DNA of 64,000 bases, from contig NC_084893.1 of assembly GCF_958979055.1 (NCBI RefSeq), positions 26,429,487 to 26,493,486 on the forward strand, given 5' to 3'. This document shows, piece after piece, positions 46,636 through 59,112 of this stretch (its first letter is position 1; every line of letters starts with the position of its first letter). Both the position numbers and the translations under genes were made by a program. This stretch comes from Alnus glutinosa. Lineage: Eukaryota > Streptophyta > Magnoliopsida > Fagales > Betulaceae. The notes beneath the pieces are model-generated. The model was given only the letters and a program-made list of their open reading frames with translations, made no database searches and was not told the DNA's origin.

Positions 46636-48012
46636 GTGGATGGGGAGGTTTGCGTGCAGTTTTCCAGGGAAGAAATTGAGAGATCGGCGGTCCCTTTTCA
46701 GTTTGCTATGGTGATAAAGTTTCTGAAGAAACGCCCCTCTCTTGATAGGATCCGTGCTTTCATTCATGGGCGTTGGGGCCTAGTTTCTCAGCCGGTAGTC
46801 TCAGCGATGCGGAAGCCCAGAAACGTGTTCGTCCGTTTTGCTTTGGAGGAAGATTTTATCAAGGCCATGTCCCGTGAAAGCAGCGAGATTGATGGAGTTA
46901 ATTACCGCAATTTTCAGTGGACGGTGGATTTTTCAGAAGAAGTTGAACCTGTGATGGCACCGGTTTGGATAAACTTGCCGGGTCTTGCTCCAAATTTCTA
47001 TCAAGAATCTTACCTGCGGAATATTACAGCTCCAGTTGGAAGTCTCATTCGGAGAGACAATGCTACCAAATGTGCGACACGCACTGATGGGGCTAGGGTC
47101 TGTGTTCTAATGGATATTTCCAAACCACCAGTGCAGCATGTGTGGATTGGGATGCCTCGCCAACCTTCCAGTGTGCGGCAGGAAATCAACTATGAAACCC
47201 TTCCAGCCTTCTGCACCAAATGTAATACACAAGGGAATAATCTTGGTACTTGCAAGCTGTTGGCGAAGGAATTAGGGAAAAAGAAGGAATCGGGTCTTGC
47301 TTGGAAACCGCAGAAACCCAAAGAAACAGAGAACGAGATCGTCTTGGAGGGAAATAGTCCCTCTGGTTCGGGGGAACCTGTGGGAGATGCTTTGACTTTC
47401 AAGGAAAATAATTTTGAGGCACAAAATGCTGGGGTGAATAAGGAAGCTGCTGTCATGAAAAATGACATAACAGAATCGTATGGAGGGGAGGAAGAGCCGA
47501 CTAGAAGTGAAGAAGGGCAATCCAAGGAACTCTTGGAGACAAGGGAAAAAAATGATAAAATTTCAAATGAGATGAGGAGAGTTGAATTGACCATAGAGGA
47601 AGCTGATTTGGAGATTAATACTAACATGGTTAGCATGATAAAACCGGTGGAGATCAGTGGGGCTTCTGACAAATCTGGAGGGGCTGGTCTGCTGAATGAT
47701 GTAAAGGAGCGTGAGACTACATCTATAAATGGCTCTCTAGATGGTGTTATATTGGAGAAACTAGATGATAATGTTGAGGAATTGGCCAACAAAAATCTGG
47801 GGTGGAGGAGTGTTGAAAAAGTTACCAAACCGGTGATGAGGAGATCAGGGTCTGTTTCAGATTCCGAGGGAGTAAGTGTGTTACCGCACTTTGCGAAAGA
47901 AAAAGATGGTGTTTCGGATACTGAAAGTTTGAAACCAAAACTGAGGTCTAGGATGAAGCTACGCAGTTCTTCACAGGCTCCAAGCAGGCCTGAACGGATT
48001 GATCAATGTTAG
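46636..48012 (+). CDS. LINE ORF1 protein (DUF4283/zinc-knuckle type), N-terminally truncated
   Basis: An open frame of 458 codons that lacks an upstream ATG because the element is truncated; the first codon listed is GTG. Residues about 1-140 are the RNA-binding-like DUF4283 region (FAMVIKFLKKRPSLDRI, then VWINLPGLAPNFY). A zinc knuckle follows at about 193-206. Its spacing is C-x2-C-x4-?-x4-C, but the expected His is Asn (AAT at 47236-47238), so zinc binding is doubtful. The C-terminal half is acidic and low complexity. In intact elements ORF1 packages the RNA. Confidence 0.8.
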   Translation: MDGEVCVQFSREEIERSAVPFQFAMVIKFLKKRPSLDRIRAFIHGRWGLVSQPVVSAMRKPRNVFVRFALEEDFIKAMSRESSEIDGVNYRNFQWTVDFSEEVEPVMAPVWINLPGLAPNFYQESYLRNITAPVGSLIRRDNATKCATRTDGARVCVLMDISKPPVQHVWIGMPRQPSSVRQEINYETLPAFCTKCNTQGNNLGTCKLLAKELGKKKESGLAWKPQKPKETENEIVLEGNSPSGSGEPVGDALTFKENNFEAQNAGVNKEAAVMKNDITESYGGEEEPTRSEEGQSKELLETREKNDKISNEMRRVELTIEEADLEINTNMVSMIKPVEISGASDKSGGAGLLNDVKERETTSINGSLDGVILEKLDDNVEELANKNLGWRSVEKVTKPVMRRSGSVSDSEGVSVLPHFAKEKDGVSDTESLKPKLRSRMKLRSSSQAPSRPERIDQC

Positions 48013-51000
48013 ACAACCTGCTGTTTTGGAATTGTCGAGGTCTCGGCTCCTCGAAGACTAGATTACGTACTATGCTTAAAGTGTTAAAGCCGAAGATTTT
48101 AATTATTGCGGAGCCTTTTCGTCAGGATTGTAAACTTGCACGTTGGCAAGGTATGTTGAATTTTGATGCATCTTATGCTAATGGTGATTCAGGCGGTAAA
48201 TTGTGGATATTTTGGAAAGAGGAGGTTCAAGTGAATATTCTTCAGGAGTCAAATCAGCAGGTTACTTTTATAATTAATTCTTCATTACTCATTTCTGCTG
48301 TCTATGCCAAATGTAATTACATGGAGAGAAGGCAGCTCTGGGATTGTCTTCTGTCTTTTGGAGTTTTGCAGATGCCTTGGATCCTCATAGGCGATTTTAA
48401 TACTATCCGTCATGATGGGGAGCGAAGAGGAGGATGTCCGCGTCTGCCAAGGGCAATGGAAGAATTTTCCTCTTTTATTCAAAATGGTGGGCTGATTGAC
48501 GTGCCTTTTTCTGGAAACAAACTGTCTTGGTGTAATGGGCGTGGAGGTTTGTCTCGTAGTTGGGCTCGTTTGGATAGGGCTTTGTGTAATACAAGGCTTT
48601 TGGATAGATGGTCGACGGTTTCTTTGAATTATTTACCTCGTAAATCGTCAGATCATGCGCCTATATCGCTTCGGTTGGAGAGCCCGAATAAAAGGTATGG
48701 TCCTAGCATTTTTAGATTCCAACAGATGTGGACGTTGCATGAAGGTTTTGGGGAGTTTGTTCATAATCTATGGAAGGAGGAAGTGGAGGGAGCTGGTTTG
48801 TGGAAACTTGCTTATAAACTGAAAAAAAGTTAAAAATGCTCTTAGAAGTTGGAATCGTGAGGTTTTTGGTTGGACTACGATGCACTTAAAATGTCTGGAG
48901 GAAAAAGTTGAGCAAAAGGAATATCAATTGCAAGAGGCTTATTCACAAGAAGTGGAAGCGGATATGCTCGAGGCTCAAGCGGAATTAAGTACTTGGATGA
49001 AATGAGAGGAAACCAGAATTGCTCAAAAAATTAAAAATACGTGGATAGGGCATGGGGAGGTTAATGCTTCTTTTTTTGCAGCTTTGCAGACTAGGAAGAG
49101 GAATATTATTAACTCGATGAAACTCCCTGATGGTAGAATGCTATCTATGCCGAAAGAGATTCATAATGAAGCGGTAGTTCACTTTGCTGAGTTTTTGAGT
49201 CGCAGGGTTTCGGAGTCGGTGCTTAGTTTATCAGATATAATCCAAGAAGAGGTGAGGGAAGCGGAAAATTTGAATTTATGTCGGAGCCCAACAAAGCAAG
49301 AAATTCAAGATGCTTTGTTTGATATCCCGATTACTAGCAGCCCGGGCCCAGATGGTTTTACTTCTGGTTTTTTTCAACATTGTTGGGATTTTGTTCAGAC
49401 AGACTTGGTAGAGGCAGTCAAGGACTTTTTTGCAGGTACTGCTTTTCCGAGGTATTACACCGCTTCCTTTATTGTTTTAATTCCGAAAGTGCCGGACCCA
49501 AGTTCCTTTGATAAATTTAGGCCTATTAGCCTATGCTCGGTTGTGTATAAAATATGTTCTAAGCTGATTGTGAATCGATTATCTGCTGTTTTGTGTCGCT
49601 TGGTTTCTGAAGAGCAAGGAGCCTTTCTGCCTGGCAAAAGTATTTTTGAGAACATAAGCCTTACTCAGGAACTGGTACAAGACATTAATAAACCAATTCG
49701 GGGGGGGTAACATTATGATGAAAATTGATATTGCCAAGGCTTACGATACAATAGATTGGGCTTTTTTAATGCAAGTGCTGAATGCGTTTGGGTTTTCCTT
49801 GGGGTTTTGTAAGTTGATCTCCAACTGCGTTTCTTCTTCTTGATTCTCTGTGGTGATGAATGGCACTTCCAAACGTTTTTTTAAGGCTGGTAGGGGTCTT
49901 CGCCAGGGGGACCCTTTATCCCCTTATTTATTTATTTTGGTGGAGGAGGTGTTTTCTAGATTATTGCGGAAGAAAGTTCAGGATGGGACTATTGGACACT
50001 ATTTACAGCCTAGAAAAGGCCCTTTAATATCCCATCTGCTTTATGCGGACGATATGGTCATCTTTTCGACTGGTAGAAAGAAAGATGTGAGGAGCATCTT
50101 AGAAGTTCTTGATATCTATGCCCAGTGGTCTGGTCAAGTAGTCAACGCCTCGAAATCTTCTATTTTTTTTTCTAACCGTATTCCAGATGCTAGGCGTCAT
50201 GAGCTGATTCGGATTTCTGGTTTTTCGTTGGGGATTTTCCCGACGCGTTATTTGGGGGTTCCTATTTTCCCTGGTAAGGTTAAAGCTTGGTATTTTGATG
50301 ATTTGTTAGTTAAAATTTCTAAAAAGATTGAGGGTTGGAAGATGAGATACCTTTCTGCTGGTGCCAGATTACTTCTGATTAAGCACGTTCTTTCAAGTTT
50401 GCCGGTGCATTTATTATCAGTCTTACCTGTTCCCAAGCAAATTTTTGGGAAGATCAACCGTCTTTTTAGCACGTTTTTCTGGGGTGCGTCTGATGGAAAG
50501 CCAAAGAGGAAATGGGTGAGTTGGGATTCGGTTTGTAGGCCCGTGGATGAAGGCGGTGTGGGGATCAGAAATATTATGGATGTTTACAGCTCTCTTCAAT
50601 CCAAATTTGCCTGGAAATTCCTCTCGGAGGATTCCTTATGGTCTCGTTTCTTTAAAGCAAAATACGTGAAAAACCACCATATTTCCCTTGTGGATTCCTC
50701 TAAAGGCTCTAGATTTTGGAAAATGCTTATTAATTCCGTTCCCCTGGTTATTGACAAGTCCGTTTGGCGTGTCAAGGATGGGAACCTATCATTTTGGCGG
50801 GACAAGTGGATGGATTCGGGTCCTTTATGTCAGAAGATTCAGATATCTGATTTGCCGTTATTGAAAATAAAAGATTGCATGGTTGAACATAGTTGGGATG
50901 TGGACTTGGTTGTTCAGCTAGTGGGTCAAGAGGTTGCTGATGATATTTTTTCTCAGGTTGATGGAACTAAACCAGGAATGGATCGGTTAATTTGGCTTGG

Positions 51001-52123
51001 CAATAGGGATGGGAGATTTTCAACAAAAAGTGTTTGGGACTGGCTTCGTGTTTCGGTTTCAAAGCACCAATGGACGAACTGGATCTGGCACTCTGCTCTA
51101 CCAAAAAAAATTTCAGTTATTATGTGGAAGGCAATGACTAATAGCTTGAGTGTGGACGACCGGATAAGGCGTATTGGTGTCTCTATAGCCTCAAAATGTG
51201 AATGTTGTCCACAGGGTGCCGTTGAGGACTTGGATCATGTGCTTTATAGTGGCAAGATTGCGGCTAACCTTTGGAAAATGTGCTCTAGCTTCCTGGGTAT
51301 ACCTTATGTGGCTACTAGGTCTTGGTTAAGTACTGTTGAAGCTTGGTTTCGTAGATCCAAAAAATCTACAAAGGTTGGTAATTTGATTGGGTTGATTCCT
51401 TGTATCATTACTTGGAATTTATGGATATGGAGATGTTCGGCCCGTATGGAGGGACAAAAAGATTGCTTTAATGTTTTGTGGCGGAAGGTTAAATACTGGA
51501 TTCATTGGGTTGGTTTGAGGCTCAGGGATACAGGTAATCTGCATCATCGTGATCAAGCAATTCTTAAAGAATTAAATCTGCCCACTGTTTCTCCTGCGAA
51601 AAGTAAATTCACTGCCGTTGCTTGGGCGAAGCCAGAGCTGGGTTGGTTCAAATTAAATACGGATGGCAGTAGTTTGGAGAATCCGGGGATATCAGGTGCA
51701 GGGGGTCTGATTAGAAACCATAAAGGTAATTTAGTCTTTGCTTTTTCGGAATATATTGGTATTGGTACTAATAATAAAGCAGAATTATTGGGGGTCCTTA
51801 TTGGTTTGCGAAAATGTAAGGCGATGGGTTTACATAATATTGTTGTTGAACTGGACTCATCTTTGCTTGTGAATTGGCTCGAGAAAGGTAGTTGTCGGGT
51901 TTGGTATTTGGAGGATTTTTGGGAGGAAATAGTTATTCTTCTCAGTGGCCTGAATTCTCGGTTTAACCATGTGCTTAGAGAGGGTAACCAAGCTGCGGAC
52001 TGGCTCAGTAAACGTGGTAGTGCAGGGATTACGCAAGATTATACTTCGAATAATATTCCCAAGGAGCTCAAAGGTATTTTACGGGTCGATAAATGTGGTC
52101 TACCTTGCTTAAGAATAAAGTGA
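48006..52123 (+). pseudogene. LINE ORF2: endonuclease, reverse transcriptase, RNase H (broken)
   Basis: Domains in order: AP-type endonuclease (48006-48700; WNCRGLGS, then ILIGDFNTI and SSDHAPI), reverse transcriptase (about 49300-50450; a DIAKAYDTIDW block and YADD at 50042-50053), a zf-RVT region (about 51080-51300) and a C-terminal RNase H (51640-52040; TDGS, KAELLG, ELDS). Four lesions are visible: an A-run frameshift at about 48823-48830, TGA at 49003-49005, a G-run frameshift at 49700-49707 and TGA at 49841-49843. Catalytic motifs are otherwise preserved, so inactivation is fairly recent. Confidence 0.9.
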
Positions 52124-52611
52124 GTTGGGTTTTTTATTTTGGTTTTCATGGGATGTTTTTCTTTGTAAATCCTGTGATTTTTGGATGTTATCATGGTATT
52201 CCTCCGCCAAAAGTGAGGCTTTTATCTAATAAATTTGGGCCGGGATCACTATTGGACATGTGATCCCGTCTTTTCTTAAAAAAAAAAAAAAAAAAAAAAA
52301 AAGCATCGATCTCCAACAATAATAGCTAAAGTAGATATTAAAAAAGTATAATTATCTACTTTAGTTACTGTTTTTTTTATAATCTCTCCAACAGGTTTTC
52401 TATTCTACTCTTTATTTTCTTTAAATATTATTTTGTGTGGAAGAGAGTGTGAAAGAAAGAGTGAGAGAGAGTGTGTGTGAAAAAAGAAAATGAAGAGAGA
52501 AAAAACAATAAAAAACTGTTTGTAGTGTGAATAGTGAATAGGCTCTTCTGCTTATTTACTATTCACACTAGAAAGAAAAATTATATTCTGCCTATTCTGC
52601 TGATGCTCTAA

Positions 52612-52865
52612 ATATATAGACCATTCTGTCTATTCACTATTCACACTACAAAGAATTTTTTATTTTTATTTTATTTTTTCTCAATTTCCTTCTTTCACTC
52701 TCCATCTCTCTCCCTCTCTTTCACACCCTTTCCCATATAAAATATTAAAGAATAAATAGAAAGCAGAATAAAGAATCTGTTGGAATGTGTATAATAAAGT
52801 GAGTAGTTAAAATAAAATTTATACTTTTTCAGTAGATATTTTAGCTATTTCTACTAAAGATGCTC
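52612..52865. mobile_element. Second TAA-type MITE, inverted
   Basis: Its RC begins gagcatctttagtagaaatag and follows the same order as the left part of the neighbouring MITE (agctaaa..., guided by the gagagag tract and tattcacacta), so two family members sit tail to tail. Confidence 0.6.
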
Positions 52866-52989
52866 AATGGATATGTCAATTTAATAAACTAAATTGAGTA
52901 AAAATTGAAAAGAATAATAATAACAAGAATAAGAAAATAACTTGTAGTGGGCTACCCCGGCCGGCGGCCATACTGCCTGATTAAGCAAT

Positions 52990-54230
52990 GGTGTAGTTAG
53001 CAATGGGCAAATCTCTGTAATACCCGCACTGCCCCGCAAAGCCTAAAAACCGCACCCATAGTGCGAGCCACGGGACCTTATTTGGGCCCCCCGCACTGAG
53101 CGATGCGGGTTTCAAGGGGGGGGGGGGGGGGGGGGGGGGGCTTGAAAATTCTCGAGTCCCCTCCTCGCTCCGCAATTTTATTTTATTTTTTTAAAAAAAA
53201 AAAAACACTAAAAACGATAAAAACTTCACTTTCTTAGTTTTTTTCTTACTTTCCTTCCAACCTAACCCTAAGTTTCCTAACTCCCTAAGCAGCAGAGCGC
53301 CGCATGGCTTGCACCCCACTCGCATCATCGGCCCTCACGCCCTCACCTAGTCACCTGCTGCCTGCTAGTCTTTCTCTTTGAAGGTTGAAGCACAGCGCGG
53401 CAGCGCCTCCCCGCACGCATGGACACATCCGCAGCAAAGGAAGGAAAAGGCCACTGCAACCCTCACCTAATTGCCTAATCGGTACATTTTCCGTTTCAAT
53501 TTTTGGTTTTTTTCTTCTGTTCGACGATGCCTAGCCTGTATATACGTTGATTTTGGTTTAATTTTTTTTTTTCCCCTGTGCCGTTGTTTCAATGATAAGG
53601 AGGTCGGTCTTTGTTTGGAATATATCTCTTGGGACTGGCATTTGTCTCCGTTTGGGGAAAGATTATCGCAACCCACTTGGGCTATAATTTTGTTTTTCAA
53701 AGTCCCTCCAGGTTTTTTGCTTCCCACTAGAGGCTCATCATTCCTATGCCTTTCTGGTACTTTTTAGTACTTCTTTTCGTTACCTTTTTTATTTGTGGTA
53801 AAATTTGAAGCATGAGCTACATGATCGAGTACGCTGATGATGATGATCGATCAGTAAAGATTTGGGTTTGGGGGGAAAAGTTGTGGAAGTGTTTTTTGGG
53901 AGTTTATTATCAGAACTGTGCTTCTGGGTAATTTGAATTTAGGGTTCTTTTGAGTGGACTTTTGGTTTTGTTTTGTGGGCTTTGACACGATTCATGTATT
54001 TTTTGAACAATTTATTTAACCCAACTTGTCCCAGTGGTATTTTTTTAAAAAAAAAAAAAACTGCGAGGATTCCCGTATACCAGCGAATTCCCGTCCCGTT
54101 CATCCTCGCCCCATCCCTACCTGCCCCGCATGGGTGCAGATGGTTTTTCATGGGGTGCAAGTTCCCCTTGCGGGGCGGGGTCAAAAAAACCCCATCCCCG
54201 CTCTCTCTCCCCCATGCTCAGCCTTAAGTG
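52990..54230. mobile_element. GC-rich dispersed element, unclassified
   Basis: Starts near agcaatgggcaaatctctg and ends near gcggggcggggtcaaaaaaaccc. It has ccccgc-rich ends and no credible ORF. Composition and ends resemble the element at about 59780-60660 and some plant hAT-like non-autonomous elements. An uninterrupted 25 bp poly-G is at 53116-53140. Confidence 0.35.
53116..53140 (+). repeat. Poly-G run (25 G)
   Basis: Homopolymer tract on the plus strand. The exact length is uncertain because such runs are error-prone in sequencing and assembly. Confidence 0.85.
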
Positions 54231-54910
54231 TAGTCCATAACATGCTTTTACCCAAAGCTTAATGATCCAAGCTCACGCTGTGTGAATTTATTAACGGCCT
54301 TAATTTATAGACCCCATCTGCCGGCCGGCCTATCTAAATAAAGTCCATCATGGTTGGCTACGATACATTAATACCAGCCTCGCTAGTTGCTAGGATGAAA
54401 CAAGTTTGGGTTTGAGCACCCAAATTAAAAGAGAAAAGATTAATTAAACAAAGGCCTACCTCTCATCTTTAACAATTATTGTTATACTCTAGCCTTTTCA
54501 AATATATCATTAAATTTTTTTTTTAACAAAATATGAATGGAATTGAACGAGAATTTGACAGAAAAAAAAAAAAAAAATAAAAATAGCATTTTTCATCCAA
54601 GATTTCTTTTGAAGCAAATTAAGCCCTTATTTGCCAAACTTATCACCTAATAATATCATGTGGCGGAGCAAAAAATTCATATAGTAAAACTAAAATATAA
54701 CGACAAGATTTTTTTTATTATTATTTTTTTTTAATTGTCTTTATATAATATGTAGACTAGTATGAAACAAATTAAAACAAGAAATGCTAATCAGCCCAGT
54801 TTGAAAATATTCTCTCTTTTTTTTTAGTACCCTTTTTTTTTTTTTCAATACATCAGCCCCCTACGCCATTAGCCATCACTTCAAGAACTCAATAATTTTA
54901 TTTATTTATT

Positions 54911-55395
54911 TATTTATTTTAAAAAAAAGGTCATGGCCCCTCGCGTCCCCATATGACTCCGCGCTTTGCTACGTACTAATAAGGATGGATACGAAAAAGT
55001 TTCACATACCCCTTAAATTAATAAATAATGTTCAATGTCTTCTTAAACTTAAAAATTTGCTATGATGTGATTTTGATCTTTCAGCCACTATATTTTTTAT
55101 ATTTTAACGAACAAAACAAAAATGATCAAAATATATCTTTACAATATTTATTTATTTTTTAAAAAAAGGGCCATGGCCCCTCATGTCTCCATATGACTCC
55201 GCGCTCTGCTACGTACTAATAAGGATGGATACGAAAAAGTTTCACACTCCTTAAATTAATAAACAATGTTCAATGTCTTCCAAAACTTTAAAAATTTGCT
55301 ATGATGTGATTTTGATCTTTCAGTCACTCTATTTGTTATATTTTAACGAACAAAACAAAAATGATCAAAATATTTCTTTACAATATATATTTTTT
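54911..55395 (+). repeat. Tandem duplication, 2 x about 240 bp
   Basis: Unit 1 about 54911-55150 and unit 2 about 55151-55395 share ggatggatacgaaaaagtttc, ttcaatgtctt and aacgaacaaaacaaaaatgat in the same order. Several substitutions and small indels separate them, so the duplication is not very recent. Confidence 0.85.
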
Positions 55396-55696
55396 TTAAA
55401 AAAAAGGTGAAAAAAAAAAAAACAGCCCACAGACGCCGGCTGTGGGTAGTCCTATTTTTTGTTTTTATTAATTTTTTAACTAAGAACATAATTGTATTTT
55501 TAAAATTAAATGTTACGGGAGTAAAAATAAATATTTTACATGTTAGACGCTAAAAAGTAAGGAATAATCGAAAGGATTTAAAAATTACTTAATAATTTAG
55601 GGATAAATGAAGCGGTTTCCCTAAATGCTAAGAAAAAAAAAAATTAATGGATCGGTTTGCAAGCATACGTTAAGGCTTGGGCTTCTCCCATTATAT

Positions 55697-55737
<41 letters not shown>

Positions 55738-56152
55738 TGACCTTCACATGCTTTGAATATATATAAATGACCTTCACATGAGTCACATGACAATCAATCA
55801 ATCGGGCAACATGCCAAATGGACTGCTCTGGTCAGAAAGATTCCATGCAACTATATATATTTTGCCTCGCCCTTTTTAATTATTATAAGATTTTAAGAAC
55901 TTTATTAGAGTAGAGTTATCTAAGAGTTATATGATCTTTTAACCCTAAAAATGATATTTGGATGGTAGCTCATTTAATTAGCTTTTTAGTGATTTTTTTT
56001 TTTTTTTTTTTGGGCTAGTCTAAGATTGTTAACTTTTAATGGGATTCATTTACTCATTTATCTTCTTTAAATTATTAGTAAAAATAGAGATAGGTTATTT
56101 CATGATTAAAATTTTATTTTATAAATTTTAAATTTTAACCGTATGTGTATGT

Positions 56153-56246
<94 letters not shown>

Positions 56247-57804
56247 TCACATGTGGTTAATAAAGTTGCACGGATAATAATAATGATAAAAAAAAAAAAA
56301 GTTGCGGCAAAAGAAAATGATCAAAATCGATGAATGAATGATTTTTGTTTTAGGACAAATTAAGAGAATTGGAACATGGGTTGGGTTGCTATGCCGCTAT
56401 GTGATGTGAGTTGAATGCAAAATCTTACATCCGACTCACACACATCACACGTTGACAAAGATTAGAAAATTAAAGCAACTCGGCCAGAACATCCAAAATG
56501 ATGTTCTGGGTTATAATAATCACGGTAGGCTAAAAAAATGGACTCTCGTAGATATAGTTTTGTCCTCGGATATTAAGTGGAAATCAGAGACAAAACAATG
56601 ATAGGAGAAGATAAAGAACATTAAAATAAAAATAATAATAACAAAAAATAAAATAATAAAATTCTCGTGATCGAAAACGGGATGCCATATAGAAAACTCA
56701 TAATAAAATAAATAGAAAAAGAGACAGGGATTAAGGTGGTTGGACTTATGATCTACATCCAAAGTATCATATTATCCTCGATCAACCTATATATTAATTA
56801 ATTAGAAAAAAAAAAAAAACCTATATATATTAATTACCTTGTAAATGAAAAAAGAACTTTTCCGATAATCCTTTAGTTTCTCACGATAAGATGAGAATTT
56901 GGAGTCATAACAAATATCAAAGGAATATGTTTGTGCCAAATTCTATTCCACAACTTATGTCCCTTTCAATTCTTTTAGTGTTTGTTTTTTTATATCCCCA
57001 TTTCCAACCTCCACCAAAAAGTACATTCAATATTTTTATATTTTGATAATCACCCTAATCAAGCCTAATTAAGGTTGAGACTAAGCGGATATGCGTTGTA
57101 TAATTATATTTAGTGCGATTGAATTCTCTATCTAAGCGCACCAGCAACAGCTCTTTAAATTATTATTTTTTTTCTTTAAATGTAAAAAAAACTTAAAAAA
57201 AATGCCACATGTAACATACTCTCTTGATGTTCCATAAAATAAAAGTTAACCTTAGGGTAAAACTTTTGCTTTCCTTGCCATTATTTTTATCAAAAAAGGC
57301 TTTCTCTTTCATTTATTTCTTCTATTTTTTCCTTAACATTTATTTGAAAGAATATTTAAATAATTTTTTAAGAGAATATTTAAATAGTACATGAAAAGAA
57401 TAAAGTGAATTTATCATAGAGTTTATTTAAATAGAGAAGTATAAAGCAACTATTTTTTTAAAAAAAAAATAAAATAAAAATAAAATTAAGAGAAGTTTTT
57501 ATTAGTGTTTTAAGGTATTAGTGATTTATTGATACAACATATTAACTAAATGCTTTTGCTACTTAAGGCCGGGACGTTAGAGTTATATCTCTTAAAGTAA
57601 CGTTTTATGTAAAATAATTGTACACACTTTGTATAATAAAATTGATGTGGAAATGATTTTCACAATAATTATACACATTTTTTTTTGTTCACTTTCACAA
57701 AAAAATAAAAATTCACATCAACTTTATTATACAAAATATATACAATTATTGTAAAAAATAAAAAATAAATAAATTACCCTAGTTCTTTAACCTTGTTTTT
57801 GGTC
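55396..57804. other. AT-rich intergenic sequence with (TA)n
   Basis: Contains an 82 bp (ta)n tract at 56161-56242 preceded by (tg)n, several poly-A/T runs and no supported gene or element boundary. Confidence 0.55.
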
Positions 57805-57815
57805 AAGTAAATGAC

Positions 57816-58923
57816 CCTCTCTCTTCTCTTGAGGGCTCGCTTACTTTTCTACAGAGAGAAAGCTAGATTTGGTGTCTTTGTGCCGGGGGAGGGAGGCTTT
57901 TCGTCTCCCTCCTCCCGGATCTGTCCCCCCTAGCTTTAGGCAAGGGTGGTTTTTGCCCTCCCTGGTGTGAACCAGTGGAGGCTAGTTGCTTCCCAGCCTC
58001 TTGGGCTGTGGATTTTGTTCCCCCTGGCTTTGGCCGGTGGTGGCTGTGGTTTCTCCTAGCTTTTGAGCTATGGAGCTTTTTCCTGTTTTTTCCTTCTGTT
58101 GTTTTTCTTGGTTTCTGGCAGAAACTACATCTGCTGTGGGTAGAAGGAAGTGTCATCTGGTGAGTTTTTTCTAGTGAAGGTTATGGCTGGCTGTGTAATA
58201 TTTGCGATTTTCTTTAGAGCTAGATCTGTGGCTTTCAGCTAGATTTCTCTCATCACGCGCTCTTCCGTGGTGGTCGTCGGCTTCTTCCGGTCGGGTAGTG
58301 TTCAGCCATGGCCGTGGTGGTGCCCCCTGCTCGGCGCGTGGTCAGCACGCGCCTGGGTGCTTTTCTTCTGTTTCTTGCGCGTGAGGGCCACTGCCTGTCG
58401 TGTGCGGTGGTGGCTGGTGTCAACCGGTGGTTATGGTTGTCGTCCGCTGCTGGAGGGCGTCTGATGATGGCGCGTGCTTTGCAGGCGCCGGCTCTGAAGA
58501 CGTCATTTTCTGATCTGCTATTTTTGTGGTTTTCTGGCAGTTTTGTTGTTTTTTTTCTGTATATTCTTATCTTTCACAGCTTACCTTTGTAATAAACTTT
58601 ATATTACTTAGACATTTTAGGTGGCATGAATGCTAGACCAGGTTCTCTTATTTTAGTTGAGTTGTGCTTGAGTGTTAAAAGATGACTCATTTGTATGTTC
58701 ATGTAATTTTAGTTTTGTTGCTTAGGTAGCTGCTTCAAACTAAGTTTTTTTCTAGCTTAGTGGTTAGAGATTCTTTATCTTTGGCCACTACCTTGAGCCT
58801 ACGGGCTTGTGTTTCTAGCTTTGGGGCTGGGTGTTTTGCCTTCGGGCTGTTGTATTTGCCTTTAAGCTGTTGTATTTACCTTTGAGCTTTTATTAATGAA
58901 AGTTCTAGTCCCGTTCAAAAAAA
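57816..58923 (+). mobile_element. Non-autonomous retroposon (1.1 kb) with 11 bp TSD
   Basis: Flanked by aagtaaatgac at 57805-57815 and 58924-58934, with a short A run at its 3' end. It starts with a CT-rich leader (cctctctcttctcttgagggc) and carries no ORF over about 100 codons. The 3' part has three tandem-like ctgttgtattt(g/a)cctt phrases (about 58840-58890). The form fits a LINE-mobilised RNA, either a LINE derivative lacking both ORFs or a retrotransposed non-coding transcript. Confidence 0.75.
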
Positions 58924-58934
58924 AAGTAAATGAC

Positions 58935-59058
58935 TAAAAGCAGCTTGTCCATAACAGGATTAAGGCCGTGACGCAGGCAAGAAGATTTTGAGAATCGCCA
59001 AGTGGAACAAATGATTGGGATGTACAATTTCAGGATGTCCTTTGATTACGAAGTGGGA

Positions 59059-59112
<54 letters not shown>

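Larger units (their letters stand above)
46629..52301 (+). mobile_element. L1-type LINE, 5' truncated, with RNase H
   Basis: 5.7 kb non-LTR retrotransposon with target duplication agcatcgatctcc at 46616-46628 and 52302-52314 and a 3' A tail (52278-52301). It starts inside ORF1, the usual outcome of incomplete reverse transcription. ORF1 and a broken ORF2 overlap slightly at 48006-48012. A 3'UTR of about 150 bp follows 52123. Confidence 0.93.
46615..52608. mobile_element. TAA-target MITE, split by a LINE
   Basis: Ends gagcatc (46615) and gatgctc (ending 52608), flanked by taa at 46612-46614 and 52609-52611, as in PIF/Harbinger-type MITEs. Without the LINE the element is about 308 bp (46615-46628 plus 52315-52608). 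A second copy in opposite orientation follows directly (52612-52865). Confidence 0.65.

Noticed and set aside
49455..50805. Minus-strand ORFs across the LINE
   Set aside because: They are antisense shadows of ORF2, with no domains.
57863..58592. Pro/Arg- and Trp/Phe-rich ORFs in the 57.8-58.9 kb retroposon
   Set aside because: They overlap on both strands, are compositionally driven and short, and show no domain. The unit is better explained as non-coding.
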